Positions 35,288 to 45,678 of a stretch of DNA of 64,000 bases are shown one piece after another. The DNA lies in NCBI GenBank assembly GCA_000953735.1, contig LN554852.1, forward strand, positions 2,987,846-3,051,845, read 5' to 3'. Within the stretch, counting starts at the first letter, position 1. Every line of letters begins with the position of its first letter. The position numbers and the translations under genes are program-made. The notes beneath the pieces are model-generated. The model searched no databases. It was not told the origin of the DNA and saw only the letters and a list, made by a program, of their open reading frames with translations. The stretch is from Moritella viscosa (GTDB taxonomy: Bacteria > Pseudomonadota > Gammaproteobacteria > Enterobacterales > Moritellaceae).

Positions 35288-37186
35288 TTAACTAGAATAT
35301 ATAGAACTAAAATTGTCTTGTAAAATGCATGCAATTTCATTACTCGGGACAGGCTTGTAGAACAGGTAGCCTTGGCCATATTCGCAGCCTTCTAGATAAA
35401 GTTCCTCGTGATTTTCAGTGGTTTCAACCCCTTCAGCCACCACCTGCATACCGAGTCCATGGGCTAGGTTGATAATGGTTCGAATAAAACTAATATCCTT
35501 AGGTAAATGACTTAGTTCTTGAATAAAGACTTTATCAATTTTTAGTTTCTGAAATGGCATCTTTTTGAGGAGACAGAGCGAAGAATAACCAGTCCCAAAA
35601 TCATCCAGTGCCAGCTCGACTCCCAAACGACGTAACTTTTGTAGAATGTCAGGTGAGCTCTCAATATCTTGCATAGTTGTATCTTCAGTAACTTCGATAA
35701 CTAACTGGTCTGCTGGTAAGCCTGTAACGGATAGCGTACGACTGACTATAGCCACAAGATCATACCGCGTATACATAGCTGGAGAAATATTAACAGAAAC
35801 TTGAATCAATGGTAGACCAGCTTCCCTCCATACCATATTTTGTGAACATGCTTTTCGTAATACCCACTCATTTAGCTTCTCTGCTAAGCCAGATTCTTCT
35901 GCGATAGAAACGATCTCAAGCGGTGGGATGTGACCATATTGCTCATGACGCCATCTCAATAAAGCTTCAACCAACATTATTTTTTTCGTCTTGAGGCAAA
36001 CGATAGGTTGGTAAACCAACTGGACCTGATCGTAGCGTAATGCTGCCTGTAAACTTTCTGCTAATATGCTATAACGTAAAACACTATCATTCATTTGTTG
36101 CTCAAACAATCGATAGCACACATCCGCATCTTTTTTGGAAAAGTACATAGCCGTATCAGCATTATTTAATAGCTTATCAGGATACTCAGCATCATCAGGA
36201 AAAACACTAATTCCTATACTTACATTTGGATATATCCTGTAACCGTGCACATTTATCTCACAATTAATCTGTTTATGAATATGCTGTGCTAACTGGACAC
36301 ATTCATCTGAATTTGTGATGTGTTTCTGAATGATGCCAAATTCATCCCCTCCCAAACGCGCGACAACATCTGACGAACAAACACTCTGCGCTAAACGTGA
36401 TGCGACCTCCTGAAGCAGCGCATCTCCAACTGCATGTCCGAGTCGATCATTTACCTCCTTGAATCCATTCATATCGATCATATGGACAGCCGCACGGGAA
36501 TTATTACGCTGAGAATTTGTAATAGTTTTTTCCAAAGCATATTGAAAGAAGTGGCGATTTGCTAAGCCAGTCAAGCTGTCATGTAATGCTTGTTTACGAT
36601 TAACAGCGCTCTCACGAATGACTAGAAAAATTAAAATACTGCCACTAAGCAATAGACCGAACAAAAAAATGTTAGCGTCATTCTGAAGACTGTAAACATG
36701 TTTCAGGCCAGCCCAAGCTCTATCCCCAGAGAAACTCCTTATGTTAAACTCCCTCACCTGCGTTTGTAAGGGCTTAAGCTCCTGCGCTATTCTTATCGCA
36801 TTTTGCTCACCCATTTTGAGATTCAGCACCTCTGATTCAATTTCAACCAAGCGCTGTTTGATATTCCGCAATAACTCAATTGCGCCAGGCTGGCTGCGAA
36901 ATTCGCGGGTTTCCTCTCCTACCGATAACACCCCAATCCGACTCCAAAGCAGTTCAAAACGTAGCTGTAAATCTTCTGCTCCCATATCATTTAGGGCTGT
37001 CCTCCTTAATGCTTGAATGAATTTGAGCATTTCTAGCTCCAATTCAGAAGCCGTCCAGCCGACTGTTTTCATCGAGTGAGTCAGAATATCCGTAACTTGG
37101 GTATTACGTTGAGTGCTAATAACTGAGCTGACAGCAAACATAAGTACGACAAAAGTGAGAATGAAAATTTTGACTCTTTTCATCAA
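35288..37186 (-). CDS. membrane GGDEF-EAL cyclic-di-GMP enzyme
   Basis: A 632-residue protein. A membrane helix (about residues 6-25), a periplasmic helical sensor region, a second helix (about 172-190), a GGDEF domain with intact GGDEF (279-283) and an EAL domain with intact EAL (407-409), plus DDFGTGYSSLCLLKKMPFQKLKID and VAEGVE, follow in order. Both cyclase and phosphodiesterase motifs are complete; which activity prevails cannot be told. The ATG overlaps the stop of the periplasmic molybdopterin-fold protein by four bases (ATGA), suggesting that protein feeds a signal to the sensor region. Confidence 0.95.
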   Translation of the reverse strand: MMKRVKIFILTFVVLMFAVSSVISTQRNTQVTDILTHSMKTVGWTASELELEMLKFIQALRRTALNDMGAEDLQLRFELLWSRIGVLSVGEETREFRSQPGAIELLRNIKQRLVEIESEVLNLKMGEQNAIRIAQELKPLQTQVREFNIRSFSGDRAWAGLKHVYSLQNDANIFLFGLLLSGSILIFLVIRESAVNRKQALHDSLTGLANRHFFQYALEKTITNSQRNNSRAAVHMIDMNGFKEVNDRLGHAVGDALLQEVASRLAQSVCSSDVVARLGGDEFGIIQKHITNSDECVQLAQHIHKQINCEINVHGYRIYPNVSIGISVFPDDAEYPDKLLNNADTAMYFSKKDADVCYRLFEQQMNDSVLRYSILAESLQAALRYDQVQLVYQPIVCLKTKKIMLVEALLRWRHEQYGHIPPLEIVSIAEESGLAEKLNEWVLRKACSQNMVWREAGLPLIQVSVNISPAMYTRYDLVAIVSRTLSVTGLPADQLVIEVTEDTTMQDIESSPDILQKLRRLGVELALDDFGTGYSSLCLLKKMPFQKLKIDKVFIQELSHLPKDISFIRTIINLAHGLGMQVVAEGVETTENHEELYLEGCEYGQGYLFYKPVPSNEIACILQDNFSSIYSS

Positions 37187-37692
37187 TACACTTCCAAGCT
37201 AGTAAGCTGCCAAACCATCTCCTCATAGCGCTTAATAGTATCTAGCTCTGAATAATCAGACAAAGGGTAGATAATCCAGATAGGCCCCTTATCACGCACT
37301 CGCATGAAAACCCCATCAGTTTTTATTGCTAGAAGTATTGGGTAGTCCCTGAGTGCAGCCAGATCAATTTCAGCATGGTAATCGTTCAAAGCTTTCGCTA
37401 CTAGCTTATGCCCTGAAGCCCCCACTTTTTCTAGTAAGTCATTGAGCAACACCCCTTCATAAACATGTAGCCCTTTAGTCCAAGGTGTGTGGGTAGTAAT
37501 TTTGGTTTGGGGAAGTTGTTCCAACATTTGACGATCAAACAGGGCCTCACGATTAGCATTTGTATTACTAATATTTCCCCTAACAGTAAGGATGACGGCA
37601 CCTTCTGGCTTAGATAAATCAGCGGCCATGCTCCCTAAAGGTAATCCTAGTAGTCCGGTTAACAAAAATACCGTCACAATTTTTATCTGCAT
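37183..37692 (-). CDS. periplasmic molybdopterin-oxidoreductase-fold protein
   Basis: A 169-residue protein with a signal peptide (hydrophobic TVFLLTGLLGLPLG, cleavage near SMAADL). The mature part has the sulfite-oxidase-type fold pattern (AVILTVRGNI, THTPWTKGLHVYEGVLLNDLLEKVGASG, YHAEIDL, LLAIKTDGVFMRVRDKGPIWIIYPLSD). The catalytic cofactor cysteine expected at the turn after the first strands is not visible, so it may be a ligand-binding relative rather than an enzyme. Coupled by ATGA to the GGDEF-EAL gene. Confidence 0.82.
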   Translation of the reverse strand: MQIKIVTVFLLTGLLGLPLGSMAADLSKPEGAVILTVRGNISNTNANREALFDRQMLEQLPQTKITTHTPWTKGLHVYEGVLLNDLLEKVGASGHKLVAKALNDYHAEIDLAALRDYPILLAIKTDGVFMRVRDKGPIWIIYPLSDYSELDTIKRYEEMVWQLTSLEVY

Positions 37693-37971
37693 GCTGTTGA
37701 TTCCTGGTTACTTCAATTTCAAATAAAAGTTAGAAAAATCATACCAATAACATAGCGAAATACACTTTTATGTACGCAATAATAGAGTTAACATCCATTT
37801 ATCGCTTATATTAAGAGTGTTCCGCTAGTGTATGAAAAACAGGCAACATCTTTTCATACAAGAAAAAGTAAGGCAAATCTAAAACACTAAATTGTGAATA
37901 AGGGCAAGTTTGAGTTAGCCGTGGAGCGCTCGGTTCCAAGCCAGCGCGACTTGACGCAGAAAGAGTGTAAT

Positions 37972-38691
37972 TCATTCGTTATAATATTTTTTATCGGCCT
38001 GTAAATGTACCATAAATGCATACATACACATTCCACAAATACCGCCCACAATCCCACCAATAGCAGAACGAACTGCGAACTCAATAATAACCGTCGAGCC
38101 ATGAACAATATTTGCCAATAAGACAAAAAAAACAATGCTTATAGAATACACAAGCACACCTATGATCAACTTACCCTGATATTGTTCTTGGCGATTTTTA
38201 ATGACTGCAAACACGTACCACACAAACAAAGCCGCTAGGCCCAATATCCCCCCGCCGTATTGGTTCAACTTGTACATGGGCAACGAAAGTATTTCTCTAT
38301 TCCAGAACTCACTATTCACAACGAACAAACCATCAAAATGACTTGTCGCATCCCACAATACATGACTGTATGCACCGATCAATACCCCAAGCACGACTAA
38401 AAAATACGAAGACTTTCCAAATGACCATTCCCTTCGCGGTAACCGAAATAGCTCAAGAGTCGGCCCCTCAATCCATCGATACCAAACAAGTAACATCAAA
38501 AGTGACGGAAGAAGACAATAAATAAGCACCCCACTCTCCGAATGGCCTGGAGCTTCTGTTGGACTAAGTGCTAAAAGATATGGGAAGTCGGGAGACATAC
38601 TTCCTACAACCATCGCAGCAAGCGGAATCCTTCCCCGCGCAATGACTGATACAGGTAGCGCAACTACAGCGTGTGATAATGTGTATGGCAT
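37972..38691 (-). CDS. DUF4184 family membrane protein
   Basis: A 239-residue inner-membrane protein with about six helices. The N-terminus MPYTLSHAVVALP and the segment MVVGSMSPDFPYLL are diagnostic for DUF4184, and GAYSHVLWDATSH holds conserved His/Asp resembling the metal-dependent membrane hydrolase YbcI/YdjM family. I chose ATG 38691, because the family starts here and AGGTG stands nine bases upstream. The sequence around that ribosome site (GTTAGGTG) looks like the attC cores of the distant array. The role is unknown; a zinc-dependent hydrolase is possible. Confidence 0.88.
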   Translation of the reverse strand: MPYTLSHAVVALPVSVIARGRIPLAAMVVGSMSPDFPYLLALSPTEAPGHSESGVLIYCLLPSLLMLLVWYRWIEGPTLELFRLPRREWSFGKSSYFLVVLGVLIGAYSHVLWDATSHFDGLFVVNSEFWNREILSLPMYKLNQYGGGILGLAALFVWYVFAVIKNRQEQYQGKLIIGVLVYSISIVFFVLLANIVHGSTVIIEFAVRSAIGGIVGGICGMCMYAFMVHLQADKKYYNE

Positions 38692-38713
38692 CGTTTTATT
38701 CACCTAACAGCTT

Positions 38714-38735
38714 GTTATACGGAATTACGTATAAC
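38714..38735. repeat. perfect palindrome upstream of DUF4184
   Basis: Arms GTTATACG and CGTATAAC are separated by GAATTA. The repeat lies 23 bases upstream of the DUF4184 start. It could be an operator, a hairpin or part of a degenerate recombination site. Confidence 0.7.
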
Positions 38736-38865
38736 GTGAACTCCAGTTTAATTTTCATAAACAGTACCAAATACACGATTAATTACAAATAGATAATGAT
38801 AAATAGCGGTTCTAAACCAAAAACAAAACGAGTAACAACGGAGGCTAAGTTGATTAATGCACAGT

Positions 38866-39294
38866 CTATTTGACCGTAACCGTTATTTTCGTCGACATTA
38901 ACGGTTTATCATGAGGGACATGAGCATAATTCCCAAGCAGTAACTGTAAAGTATGTTTACCTGGTTTTAGTGTTAGCTGTGTTTCCGTTTGACCCCCACC
39001 AAAATGCCGTACTTTATCTGTTGCTTGTAACGGTTTAGTCAAATTTGGCAGCACCTTAGTATCAATAAGCAAGTGGTGATGAGCCGTTTTTACTCGATCT
39101 ATTCCCGCTGGCGCAATACCCATTCCACGTAAACCAAACCTAACCCTAAATGTCTGTGAAACTATATCCCCATCTGCTGGACTAATAATGTATACATCGA
39201 CACCTGGCGGCGCTAAATTACCCGATTCTTGCTTCAATGCAAACGCATTAAATCCGACAAGGAGTAATGTAATAAACAATAATTTTTGTAACAT
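38866..39294 (-). CDS. DUF4399 exported protein
   Basis: A 142-residue protein with a signal peptide (MLQKLLFITLLLVGFNAFA). The DUF4399 beta-sandwich features are VYIISPADGDIVSQTFRVRFGLRGMGIAPAG, the histidine cluster AHHHLLID and GKHTLQLLLGNYAHVPH. Periplasmic; the family has no assigned function, though the His cluster hints at metal binding. ATG 39294 has GAGGTG in front; an earlier in-frame start would spoil the signal peptide. It is transcribed alone. Confidence 0.9.
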   Translation of the reverse strand: MLQKLLFITLLLVGFNAFALKQESGNLAPPGVDVYIISPADGDIVSQTFRVRFGLRGMGIAPAGIDRVKTAHHHLLIDTKVLPNLTKPLQATDKVRHFGGGQTETQLTLKPGKHTLQLLLGNYAHVPHDKPLMSTKITVTVK

Positions 39295-39386
39295 ACTTAG
39301 CACCTCATTAATGAATATTTTCACCACATTCCATTAATTGTAGACTACACCCCAAATTATAAAGAATAATCTCAAACTGCAGATAA

Positions 39387-39437
39387 TAAAAAACCGCGAG
39401 TAAGCTACCATTCCAAGTAACCTAACCAGCGGTTTTT
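39387..39437 (-). terminator. terminator of trhO
   Basis: AAAAACCGC and GCGGTTTTTT bracket an imperfect inner stem (GTTACTT / AAGCTAC region), 46 bases after the trhO stop. A-run and T-run on both sides suit termination in both directions. Confidence 0.75.
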
Positions 39438-39482
39438 ATTCTAAGCCTTTATTAACTTATTTAAGCATTTATAACCCAAATA

Positions 39483-40487
39483 TTACTTCGCGTTTTGCTC
39501 AGCTTTTTTCTTTGCTTTTTCTACGCGACGTTCATCAATGATGTGTTTAATTTCACCACCGATGTGTGACTCACCACGCTTTTCAGCAAGTTCCATTTGA
39601 CGTTCACGCTCAGCAAAACGGCTACGCTGTTCATCTGTCACTTGATCATGACAACGGTGACAGCTAAGACCTTTCACGTAATGCTCACTTTGCAGTTCAT
39701 CTTGTGTTAACGGGTAACGACAAGCGAAGCATTGATCACATTCGCCTTGTTCTAAATCGTGATTTACAGAAACACGACCATCGAATACAAAGCACTCACC
39801 TTCCCACATCGTTTCTTCTTTTGGCACTTCTTCAAGATACTTAAGAATACCACCCTCTAAGTGGTAAACGTCATCAAAACCTTGCTCTTTTAAATAAGCA
39901 GTCGATTTCTCACAACGAATACCACCAGTACAATACATCGCTACTTTCTTGTGCTTTTCTTTGTCTAAGTTGTTTTTCACATACTCAGGAAATTCACGGA
40001 AAGTCGCTGTGTTCGGGTTTACAGCATTTTGGAATGTACCGATCTCAATTTCATAATCGTTACGCGTATCAATCAGAATCACTTCAGGATCAGAAATAAG
40101 TGCATTCCAATCTTTCGGTTTAACATACGTACCAACAACTTGGTTAGGATCAATACCTTCAACGCCCATAGTTACGATCTCTTTTTTCAATTTAACCTTA
40201 GTACGTAAGAACGGATTCTCATCGTTATAAGATTCTTTGAAAGAGATTTCGCCCAAACTTGGGTCTTGAGATAAAAAGCTTAATACAGCATCAATACCTG
40301 CTTGTGGCCCAGCAATTGTACCGTTAATACCCTCGGCCGCTAATAACAGCGTACCGCGAACATCTTGGCTTTCCATTTTTGCTAATAAAGGCGCGCGTAA
40401 CGCTTCGAAATTCTCTAAACGTACAAATTTGTATAATGCACAAACTGTAATTTGAGCGGTATTTTTTGTAGTAATTGGTACTGACAT
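39483..40487 (-). CDS. trhO: tRNA uridine(34) hydroxylase (rhodanese family)
   Basis: A 334-residue protein of the YceA/TrhO family, which forms 5-hydroxyuridine at the tRNA wobble position using oxygen. It has an N-terminal acylphosphatase-like domain ([22 protein letters not shown]), a rhodanese domain with the active Cys in [12 protein letters not shown], and a C-terminal zinc-binding region ([18 protein letters not shown]). ATG 40487 is favoured over an in-frame start five codons earlier by GGGGAA upstream. It is monocistronic. Length and motifs match the family. Confidence 0.96.
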   Translation of the reverse strand: MSVPITTKNTAQITVCALYKFVRLENFEALRAPLLAKMESQDVRGTLLLAAEGINGTIAGPQAGIDAVLSFLSQDPSLGEISFKESYNDENPFLRTKVKLKKEIVTMGVEGIDPNQVVGTYVKPKDWNALISDPEVILIDTRNDYEIEIGTFQNAVNPNTATFREFPEYVKNNLDKEKHKKVAMYCTGGIRCEKSTAYLKEQGFDDVYHLEGGILKYLEEVPKEETMWEGECFVFDGRVSVNHDLEQGECDQCFACRYPLTQDELQSEHYVKGLSCHRCHDQVTDEQRSRFAERERQMELAEKRGESHIGGEIKHIIDERRVEKAKKKAEQNAK

Positions 40488-40720
40488 TTGGTTATTCCCC
40501 ATTGAGCTAACTGGAACGTAAATCCAGAGCTGTAGATTAAGGCGGCGATATTAACAGAAATACCCTATATCGACCAGAAAAATTGATCTAGCTCAACAAA
40601 CATCCCTTATTGAAACGCTTAACCCTACACCTTGGAGGTAGTTTTTTGTTAGGTTAATCAATATCTGGCACAGTTATTGATTGATTTATTGTAAGACTCG
40701 CTCATTCAAGGATGGCTATT

Positions 40721-42535
40721 ATGATGACAAACCCACAACTAACCGCATTTATTGAACGTAATAAGCTAGAGACTGCTTATTTAACCGATGCAGCAAAATG
40801 GTACACAGGGCTCATATCTGCAATCAGAGCGCACCAGTATCGTGCAATAAACAGTATGATAACAAATGTTGATCGTTCAAATGACAAACAAGCATCTGTT
40901 TTAATTGGTATTAATGGCTGCCAAGGCTCGGGTAAATCAACACTCGCCGATTATCTCGCGACCTATTTAACCAGTGCCTATAAAATGAATGTAGCCGTTA
41001 TCTCTATGGATGATTTTTATTATAGCCACCAGCAACGTAAAAACCTATCAGAGCATGAACATCACTTATTACAAACTCGGGGGGTGCCAGGAACACATAA
41101 TTTATCACTCGCGCACAGTACCTTAGATAAGCTGCAATCCGCTAACAATAAATCAACGCCAGTTGCCCTGCCTCGGTTTAATAAAACTACCGATAACCCG
41201 TACCCAGAATCAGAATGGCCAGTAATTCATGGCGCTGTCGACGTCATTATTCTTGAAGGTTGGTGCTTAGGCGTACAGGCACAAACAGATGAGGCACTAT
41301 TAGACCCCGTCAACCAGCTCGAAGCATCAAAAGACAAATACGGTGTTTGGCGTCGTTATGTGAACAATCAGATCAAACATCACTACACAGCGCTTTATGA
41401 ACGACTTGATATGTTAGTCATGCTTAAAGCTCCGAGCTTTAATACCGTTTACCAATGGCGACTTGAGCAAGAATTAAAATTAAAGCAGCAAGCGCTGACG
41501 CTCAATTCCCCGCTTGATCGAGTCATGAACGAATCTGATATTAAACGGTTTACAGCGTATTTCGAACGGCTCACCAAACATGGATTAACGACATTACCCG
41601 CATCATGCAATTGGGTGTTTGAAATGGACAGTAACCACAACATAGTGCACTCATACCGTCCTCAATCAATGCAGCTTGATCATTACCCTGCTATTTTTAC
41701 AGATCTTGATGGTACTTTGCTCGATCATGACAGCTACAGTTTTACTCCCGCATTAAGTACGCTCGCCAAATTAAAGCGCGCTGCAATCCCCGTTATTCCA
41801 AATACCAGTAAAACCTATGCCGAATTACTCGCACTAAGAAAACAGTTAGATTTAAATGGGCCCTTTATTATTGAAAATGGTGCAGCCATTTACATCCCTG
41901 TTAACTACTTTAGCCACCAGCCTATCGGTACAATACAACAAGATGGTTACTGGGTTAAATCGCTAGTACATTCACGTGACCATTGGTTATCACTGCTGCC
42001 GACAGTGCCTGTAGAATTAACCACATTGTTTACCAGTATGAATACTATGACACTTAACGACATTGTTGATGCGACAGGATTAGATGAGGCAAGTGCAGCA
42101 CTTGCAAGTCAAAGACAATATGGCGAACCCATACTCTGGAAAGGTAATGCAGCTCAGAAACAAATATTCATCCAACACTTTAAAAAACAAGGTGCTACGA
42201 TTTTAGAAGGCGGACGTTTCCTACATATTTGTGGTGATTGTAATAAAGGTAAAGCAATGAACTGGTTAATGAATCAATTTAAATTATTTAATCCACAGCA
42301 AACGCCTTACTCCATTGCACTCGGTGACGGTAACAATGATATTGCCATGTTAGAAGCTGCGCAATATGCCGCAATCATTTTATCTCCAGTGCATATTCCA
42401 CCTAAATTAAAACGTAGACAACACTTAATCACAAGTAAAAGTACAGGGCCAACAGGCTGGGCTGAAGTACTAGCTACATTATTACCCAAACTATTACCCA
42501 AGGTATTACCTGAGCTTGAACTAATAACGGTTTAA
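40721..42535 (+). CDS. fusion: glycerate kinase + MpgP/GpgP-type phosphatase
   Basis: A 604-residue two-domain protein. Residues 1-310 are a P-loop kinase of the D-glycerate 3-kinase (GLYK/YggC-like) family, with the Walker A GCQGSGKST at 66-74, VISMDDFYYS and LEGWCLGVQ. From about 320 it is a HAD-IIB phosphatase of the mannosyl/glucosyl-3-phosphoglycerate phosphatase family (FTDLDGTLLDHD, NTSKTYAELL, ENGAAIYIP, GDGNNDIAMLEAA). In this operon the phosphatase would make glucosylglycerate, and the kinase would return glycerate to 3-phosphoglycerate after phosphorolysis. ATG 40721 has AAGGA eight bases upstream. Substrate assignments are inferred from neighbours. Confidence 0.88.
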   Translation: MMTNPQLTAFIERNKLETAYLTDAAKWYTGLISAIRAHQYRAINSMITNVDRSNDKQASVLIGINGCQGSGKSTLADYLATYLTSAYKMNVAVISMDDFYYSHQQRKNLSEHEHHLLQTRGVPGTHNLSLAHSTLDKLQSANNKSTPVALPRFNKTTDNPYPESEWPVIHGAVDVIILEGWCLGVQAQTDEALLDPVNQLEASKDKYGVWRRYVNNQIKHHYTALYERLDMLVMLKAPSFNTVYQWRLEQELKLKQQALTLNSPLDRVMNESDIKRFTAYFERLTKHGLTTLPASCNWVFEMDSNHNIVHSYRPQSMQLDHYPAIFTDLDGTLLDHDSYSFTPALSTLAKLKRAAIPVIPNTSKTYAELLALRKQLDLNGPFIIENGAAIYIPVNYFSHQPIGTIQQDGYWVKSLVHSRDHWLSLLPTVPVELTTLFTSMNTMTLNDIVDATGLDEASAALASQRQYGEPILWKGNAAQKQIFIQHFKKQGATILEGGRFLHICGDCNKGKAMNWLMNQFKLFNPQQTPYSIALGDGNNDIAMLEAAQYAAIILSPVHIPPKLKRRQHLITSKSTGPTGWAEVLATLLPKLLPKVLPELELITV

Positions 42536-42587
42536 ATTTTAAAACATTAATTCAATACTTCGATTCAAATACTAAGGAAGGTTTATC

Positions 42588-43817
42588 ATGGCTGATTTTT
42601 ATCAAAATGGTGTAATTACAACACTACATAACCTAAACCAACGTTCATTAGAAGCAATGGAAGCAGAACTCACTGAATTTTCAAAACTGCGTCCTATGTC
42701 CTTAATTCTCCCATCGCTATTCTCTGAGTTAGAAGGTGAAGCACTGCCTAATATTATTAATCATTTACAAGATGTCCCGTATTTAAACGAAATTGTGATC
42801 GGCTTAGACCGCGCTAATGAAGAACAATATAAACACGCGTTAAAATTCTTCGGCGCATTGCCACAGCATCACCGTATTTTGTGGAATGATGGCCCTCGCC
42901 TGCAAGCGCTTGATGCTGAACTTGCTGAACTTGGCTTAGCGCCCAAAGAATTAGGCAAAGGCCGTAATGTCTGGTACTGCATGGGTTACACACTTGCATC
43001 AGGGAAATCAGAATCAGTGGCGTTACATGATTGCGACATTCTAACCTACGACAGATCACTGCTCGCACGCTTGATTTATCCCGTTGCGAACCCGCAATTT
43101 AACTATGAATTTTGTAAAGGTTTTTACGCTCGCGTTGCAGACGGTAAAATTAATGGGCGTGTTTCTAGATTACTCATTACGCCATTATTACGCTCACTTA
43201 AACGCGTTGTCGGCCATAACGATTACCTTGAATACATGGATAGTTTCCGTTATCCGCTCGCAGGTGAGTTTTCATTCCGTAAAGATGTACTTAACGATAT
43301 TCGTATCCCAAGTGACTGGGGATTAGAGATCGGAGTATTGTCAGAAATGCACCGTAATTATTCCCATAATCGATTATGCCAAGCTGATATTGCTGATGTA
43401 TACGATCACAAACATCAAGATCTATCATTGGATAATGAAAATGGCGGTTTATCAAAAATGTCGATTGATATTACCAAGGCATTCTTCCGTAAGTTGGCGA
43501 CTCAAGGTCATACCTTCACCAATGAAAATTTCCGCACTATCAAAGCAACCTATTACCGTATAGCCTTAGATTTTGTTGAAACTTACTATAATGATGCAGT
43601 CATGAATGGCCTGACTCTCGACATTCACTCAGAAGAAGAAGCGGTTGAAATGTTTGCGCAGAACATCATGATCGCAGGGCAGAACTTCCTCGATAACCCA
43701 ATGGAAAAACCGTTTATGCCTAGCTGGAACCGCGTAATATCGGCAATGCCTGACGTATTAGAACGCCTCAAGGAAGCTGTTGAACTAGATAGAGCTGAGT
43801 TCATTGCTCAACTATAA
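42588..43817 (+). CDS. glucosyl-3-phosphoglycerate synthase (GT81)
   Basis: A 409-residue cytosolic retaining glycosyltransferase of the GpgS family. [18 protein letters not shown] and [15 protein letters not shown] form the nucleotide-sugar fold, and [12 protein letters not shown] plus [18 protein letters not shown] hold the metal-binding Dx[12 protein letters not shown]-like sequence ([12 protein letters not shown]) and a His near YDHKHQ are family marks. It couples NDP-glucose to 3-phosphoglycerate, the first step to the compatible solute glucosylglycerate. AAGGAAGG precedes ATG 42588. It lies 52 bases after the kinase/phosphatase fusion. Confidence 0.92.
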   Translation: MADFYQNGVITTLHNLNQRSLEAMEAELTEFSKLRPMSLILPSLFSELEGEALPNIINHLQDVPYLNEIVIGLDRANEEQYKHALKFFGALPQHHRILWNDGPRLQALDAELAELGLAPKELGKGRNVWYCMGYTLASGKSESVALHDCDILTYDRSLLARLIYPVANPQFNYEFCKGFYARVADGKINGRVSRLLITPLLRSLKRVVGHNDYLEYMDSFRYPLAGEFSFRKDVLNDIRIPSDWGLEIGVLSEMHRNYSHNRLCQADIADVYDHKHQDLSLDNENGGLSKMSIDITKAFFRKLATQGHTFTNENFRTIKATYYRIALDFVETYYNDAVMNGLTLDIHSEEEAVEMFAQNIMIAGQNFLDNPMEKPFMPSWNRVISAMPDVLERLKEAVELDRAEFIAQL

Positions 43818-43848
43818 GAGTCGCAAAATTAAAAAATGGATGGTGACG

Positions 43849-45678
43849 ATGTTAAATCCAAATATTGAATTACTACAGCGAGTAGAACAACAGATCAGTA
43901 CAATTTATGCGGATATTAATTTATCCGTATCAATCGAAGTGCTGGCTGCAGAATTGATCAGCACAATGCGGCTAACCGATCACTTTCATACGCCGACACC
44001 ACAAATAAATCATTGGTCTGAAAAAGATACTATATTGATAACCTACGGTGACAGTATCCTCAATCAGGATGAAAAACCCCTGCAGACATTGCATCATTTT
44101 TTACAACATTACTGTGCAGATACAATTAACAGTGTGCATATTCTGCCATTTTTTCCGTATAGCAGTGACGATGGTTTTTCGGTTATTGACTACGCCAGTG
44201 TAAACGATGCATTAGGTGATTGGGATGATATAAAACAGATAGCACAGAGTCATCATCTTATGTCTGACTTAGTCATCAATCACTGCTCTAGCCGCAGTAA
44301 ATGGTTTGACAACTTCATTCGTGGCGAAGGTACTGGTTATGATTATTTTTATACCGACTCAACTTATTCACTTTCAAACGCGACAGTCTCAACTAATGGC
44401 GATAGCAGTACCGACCGTCACGATATAGAAGCCGTCGTAAGACCACGTACATCTCCTTTATTCAGAAGCACACAAACCGCCTCTGGCGAACAGCAAGTGT
44501 GGTGCACCTTTAGTCATGACCAAGTCGATCTCGATTTTACTAATCCCAAGGTACTCATCAATTTCGTGTCCATTATCCGTCAATATTTAGATAATGGCGT
44601 GAAGATATTCCGCCTCGATACGATCGCCTTCTTGTGGAAGAAAGCAGGCACGCCTTGCATTAACTTACCCGAAACTCACGAAATTGTACGTTTACTCCGA
44701 ACCTTAATCGAACATGCACGTTCAGACGCCGTTATAATTACTGAAACCAATATTCCCAACAAAGAAAACCTTACCTATTTTGGTAATGGCAACGAAGCAC
44801 ATTGTATTTACAATTTCGCCCTACCACCCTTATTGGTAAATACCTTGATCACCGGTAATTGCCAATACTTAAAACAATGGATGATGAGCATGCCACCAGC
44901 CCAAAATGGCACGGCTTATTTTAACTTTATCGCATCGCACGATGGTATCGGCTTACGACCAACAGAAGGTTTATTGTCAGATCAAGAGATAAATCAGTTA
45001 GTCACTACGATGCAAGAATTTGGTGGTAAAATATCTTGGCGAACAGTGACGGCAGATACTAAAAACACCTCGAATTCGGAAGAAAAAAAAGTGCGTAAGC
45101 CTTATGAGTTAAATATCACCTTATACGATGCATTAAAAGGAACAACAGCAGGTAAAGACGAATGGGGGCATGCACGTTTTATCTGTGCTCATACGATCAT
45201 GCTCGCACTAGAAGGTATCCCTGGGATCTACATTCATAGTTTACTCGGCACGAGTAATGATTATAAAAAGCTCGACCACACGAGTCATAATCGTTCTATC
45301 AATCGACATCGCTGGGCACTTAATTCACTAACAAAGCAACTTGATAACCCCGAAAGCCAACATGCTCGTTCATTACATGATATTAATCATCTGATCACAT
45401 TAAGAACTGCGCAACCCGCATTTCACCCAAATGCCACTCAATTCACCTTACAGTTAGGCGAACAACTCTTTGGATTTTGGCGACAAAGCATAGACCGTAG
45501 CCAAAGCATATTTTGCATCAGTAATATTTCAGATACGCAACTTACATTACCGCTAGCCAATGTGAACTTAATCAGTAGCGATTTTTGGTATGATTTAATT
45601 ACCGGGGATACTATCGAGGATATTAGCCAAATATTAACACTCAAACCCTACCAGACATTATGGTTGAGTAACCGATAA
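43849..45678 (+). CDS. GH13_18 phosphorylase, probably glucosylglycerate phosphorylase
   Basis: A 609-residue (beta/alpha)8 glycoside phosphorylase of the sucrose-phosphorylase group. [45 protein letters not shown] (nucleophile Asp), [13 protein letters not shown] (acid/base Glu) and [12 protein letters not shown] (transition-state Asp) are all present. Relatives such as Escherichia coli YcjM cleave glucosylglycerate with phosphate to glucose-1-phosphate and glycerate. The operon supports this over sucrose. ATG 43849 was chosen; other in-frame starts lie at 43840 and 43804, the last overlapping gpgS. Cytosolic. Confidence 0.88.
   Translation: MLNPNIELLQRVEQQISTIYADINLSVSIEVLAAELISTMRLTDHFHTPTPQINHWSEKDTILITYGDSILNQDEKPLQTLHHFLQHYCADTINSVHILPFFPYSSDDGFSVIDYASVNDALGDWDDIKQIAQSHHLMSDLVINHCSSRSKWFDNFIRGEGTGYDYFYTDSTYSLSNATVSTNGDSSTDRHDIEAVVRPRTSPLFRSTQTASGEQQVWCTFSHDQVDLDFTNPKVLINFVSIIRQYLDNGVKIFRLDTIAFLWKKAGTPCINLPETHEIVRLLRTLIEHARSDAVIITETNIPNKENLTYFGNGNEAHCIYNFALPPLLVNTLITGNCQYLKQWMMSMPPAQNGTAYFNFIASHDGIGLRPTEGLLSDQEINQLVTTMQEFGGKISWRTVTADTKNTSNSEEKKVRKPYELNITLYDALKGTTAGKDEWGHARFICAHTIMLALEGIPGIYIHSLLGTSNDYKKLDHTSHNRSINRHRWALNSLTKQLDNPESQHARSLHDINHLITLRTAQPAFHPNATQFTLQLGEQLFGFWRQSIDRSQSIFCISNISDTQLTLPLANVNLISSDFWYDLITGDTIEDISQILTLKPYQTLWLSNR

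Noticed and set aside
37900-37975. attC-like hairpin downstream of the DUF4184 gene
   Set aside because: A GCGCT/AGCGC stem is present, but the core bases at both ends point the wrong way for a minus-strand cassette.
37887-38135. Second frame overlapping the DUF4184 gene
   Set aside because: Its translation overlaps the conserved gene in another frame and matches nothing.
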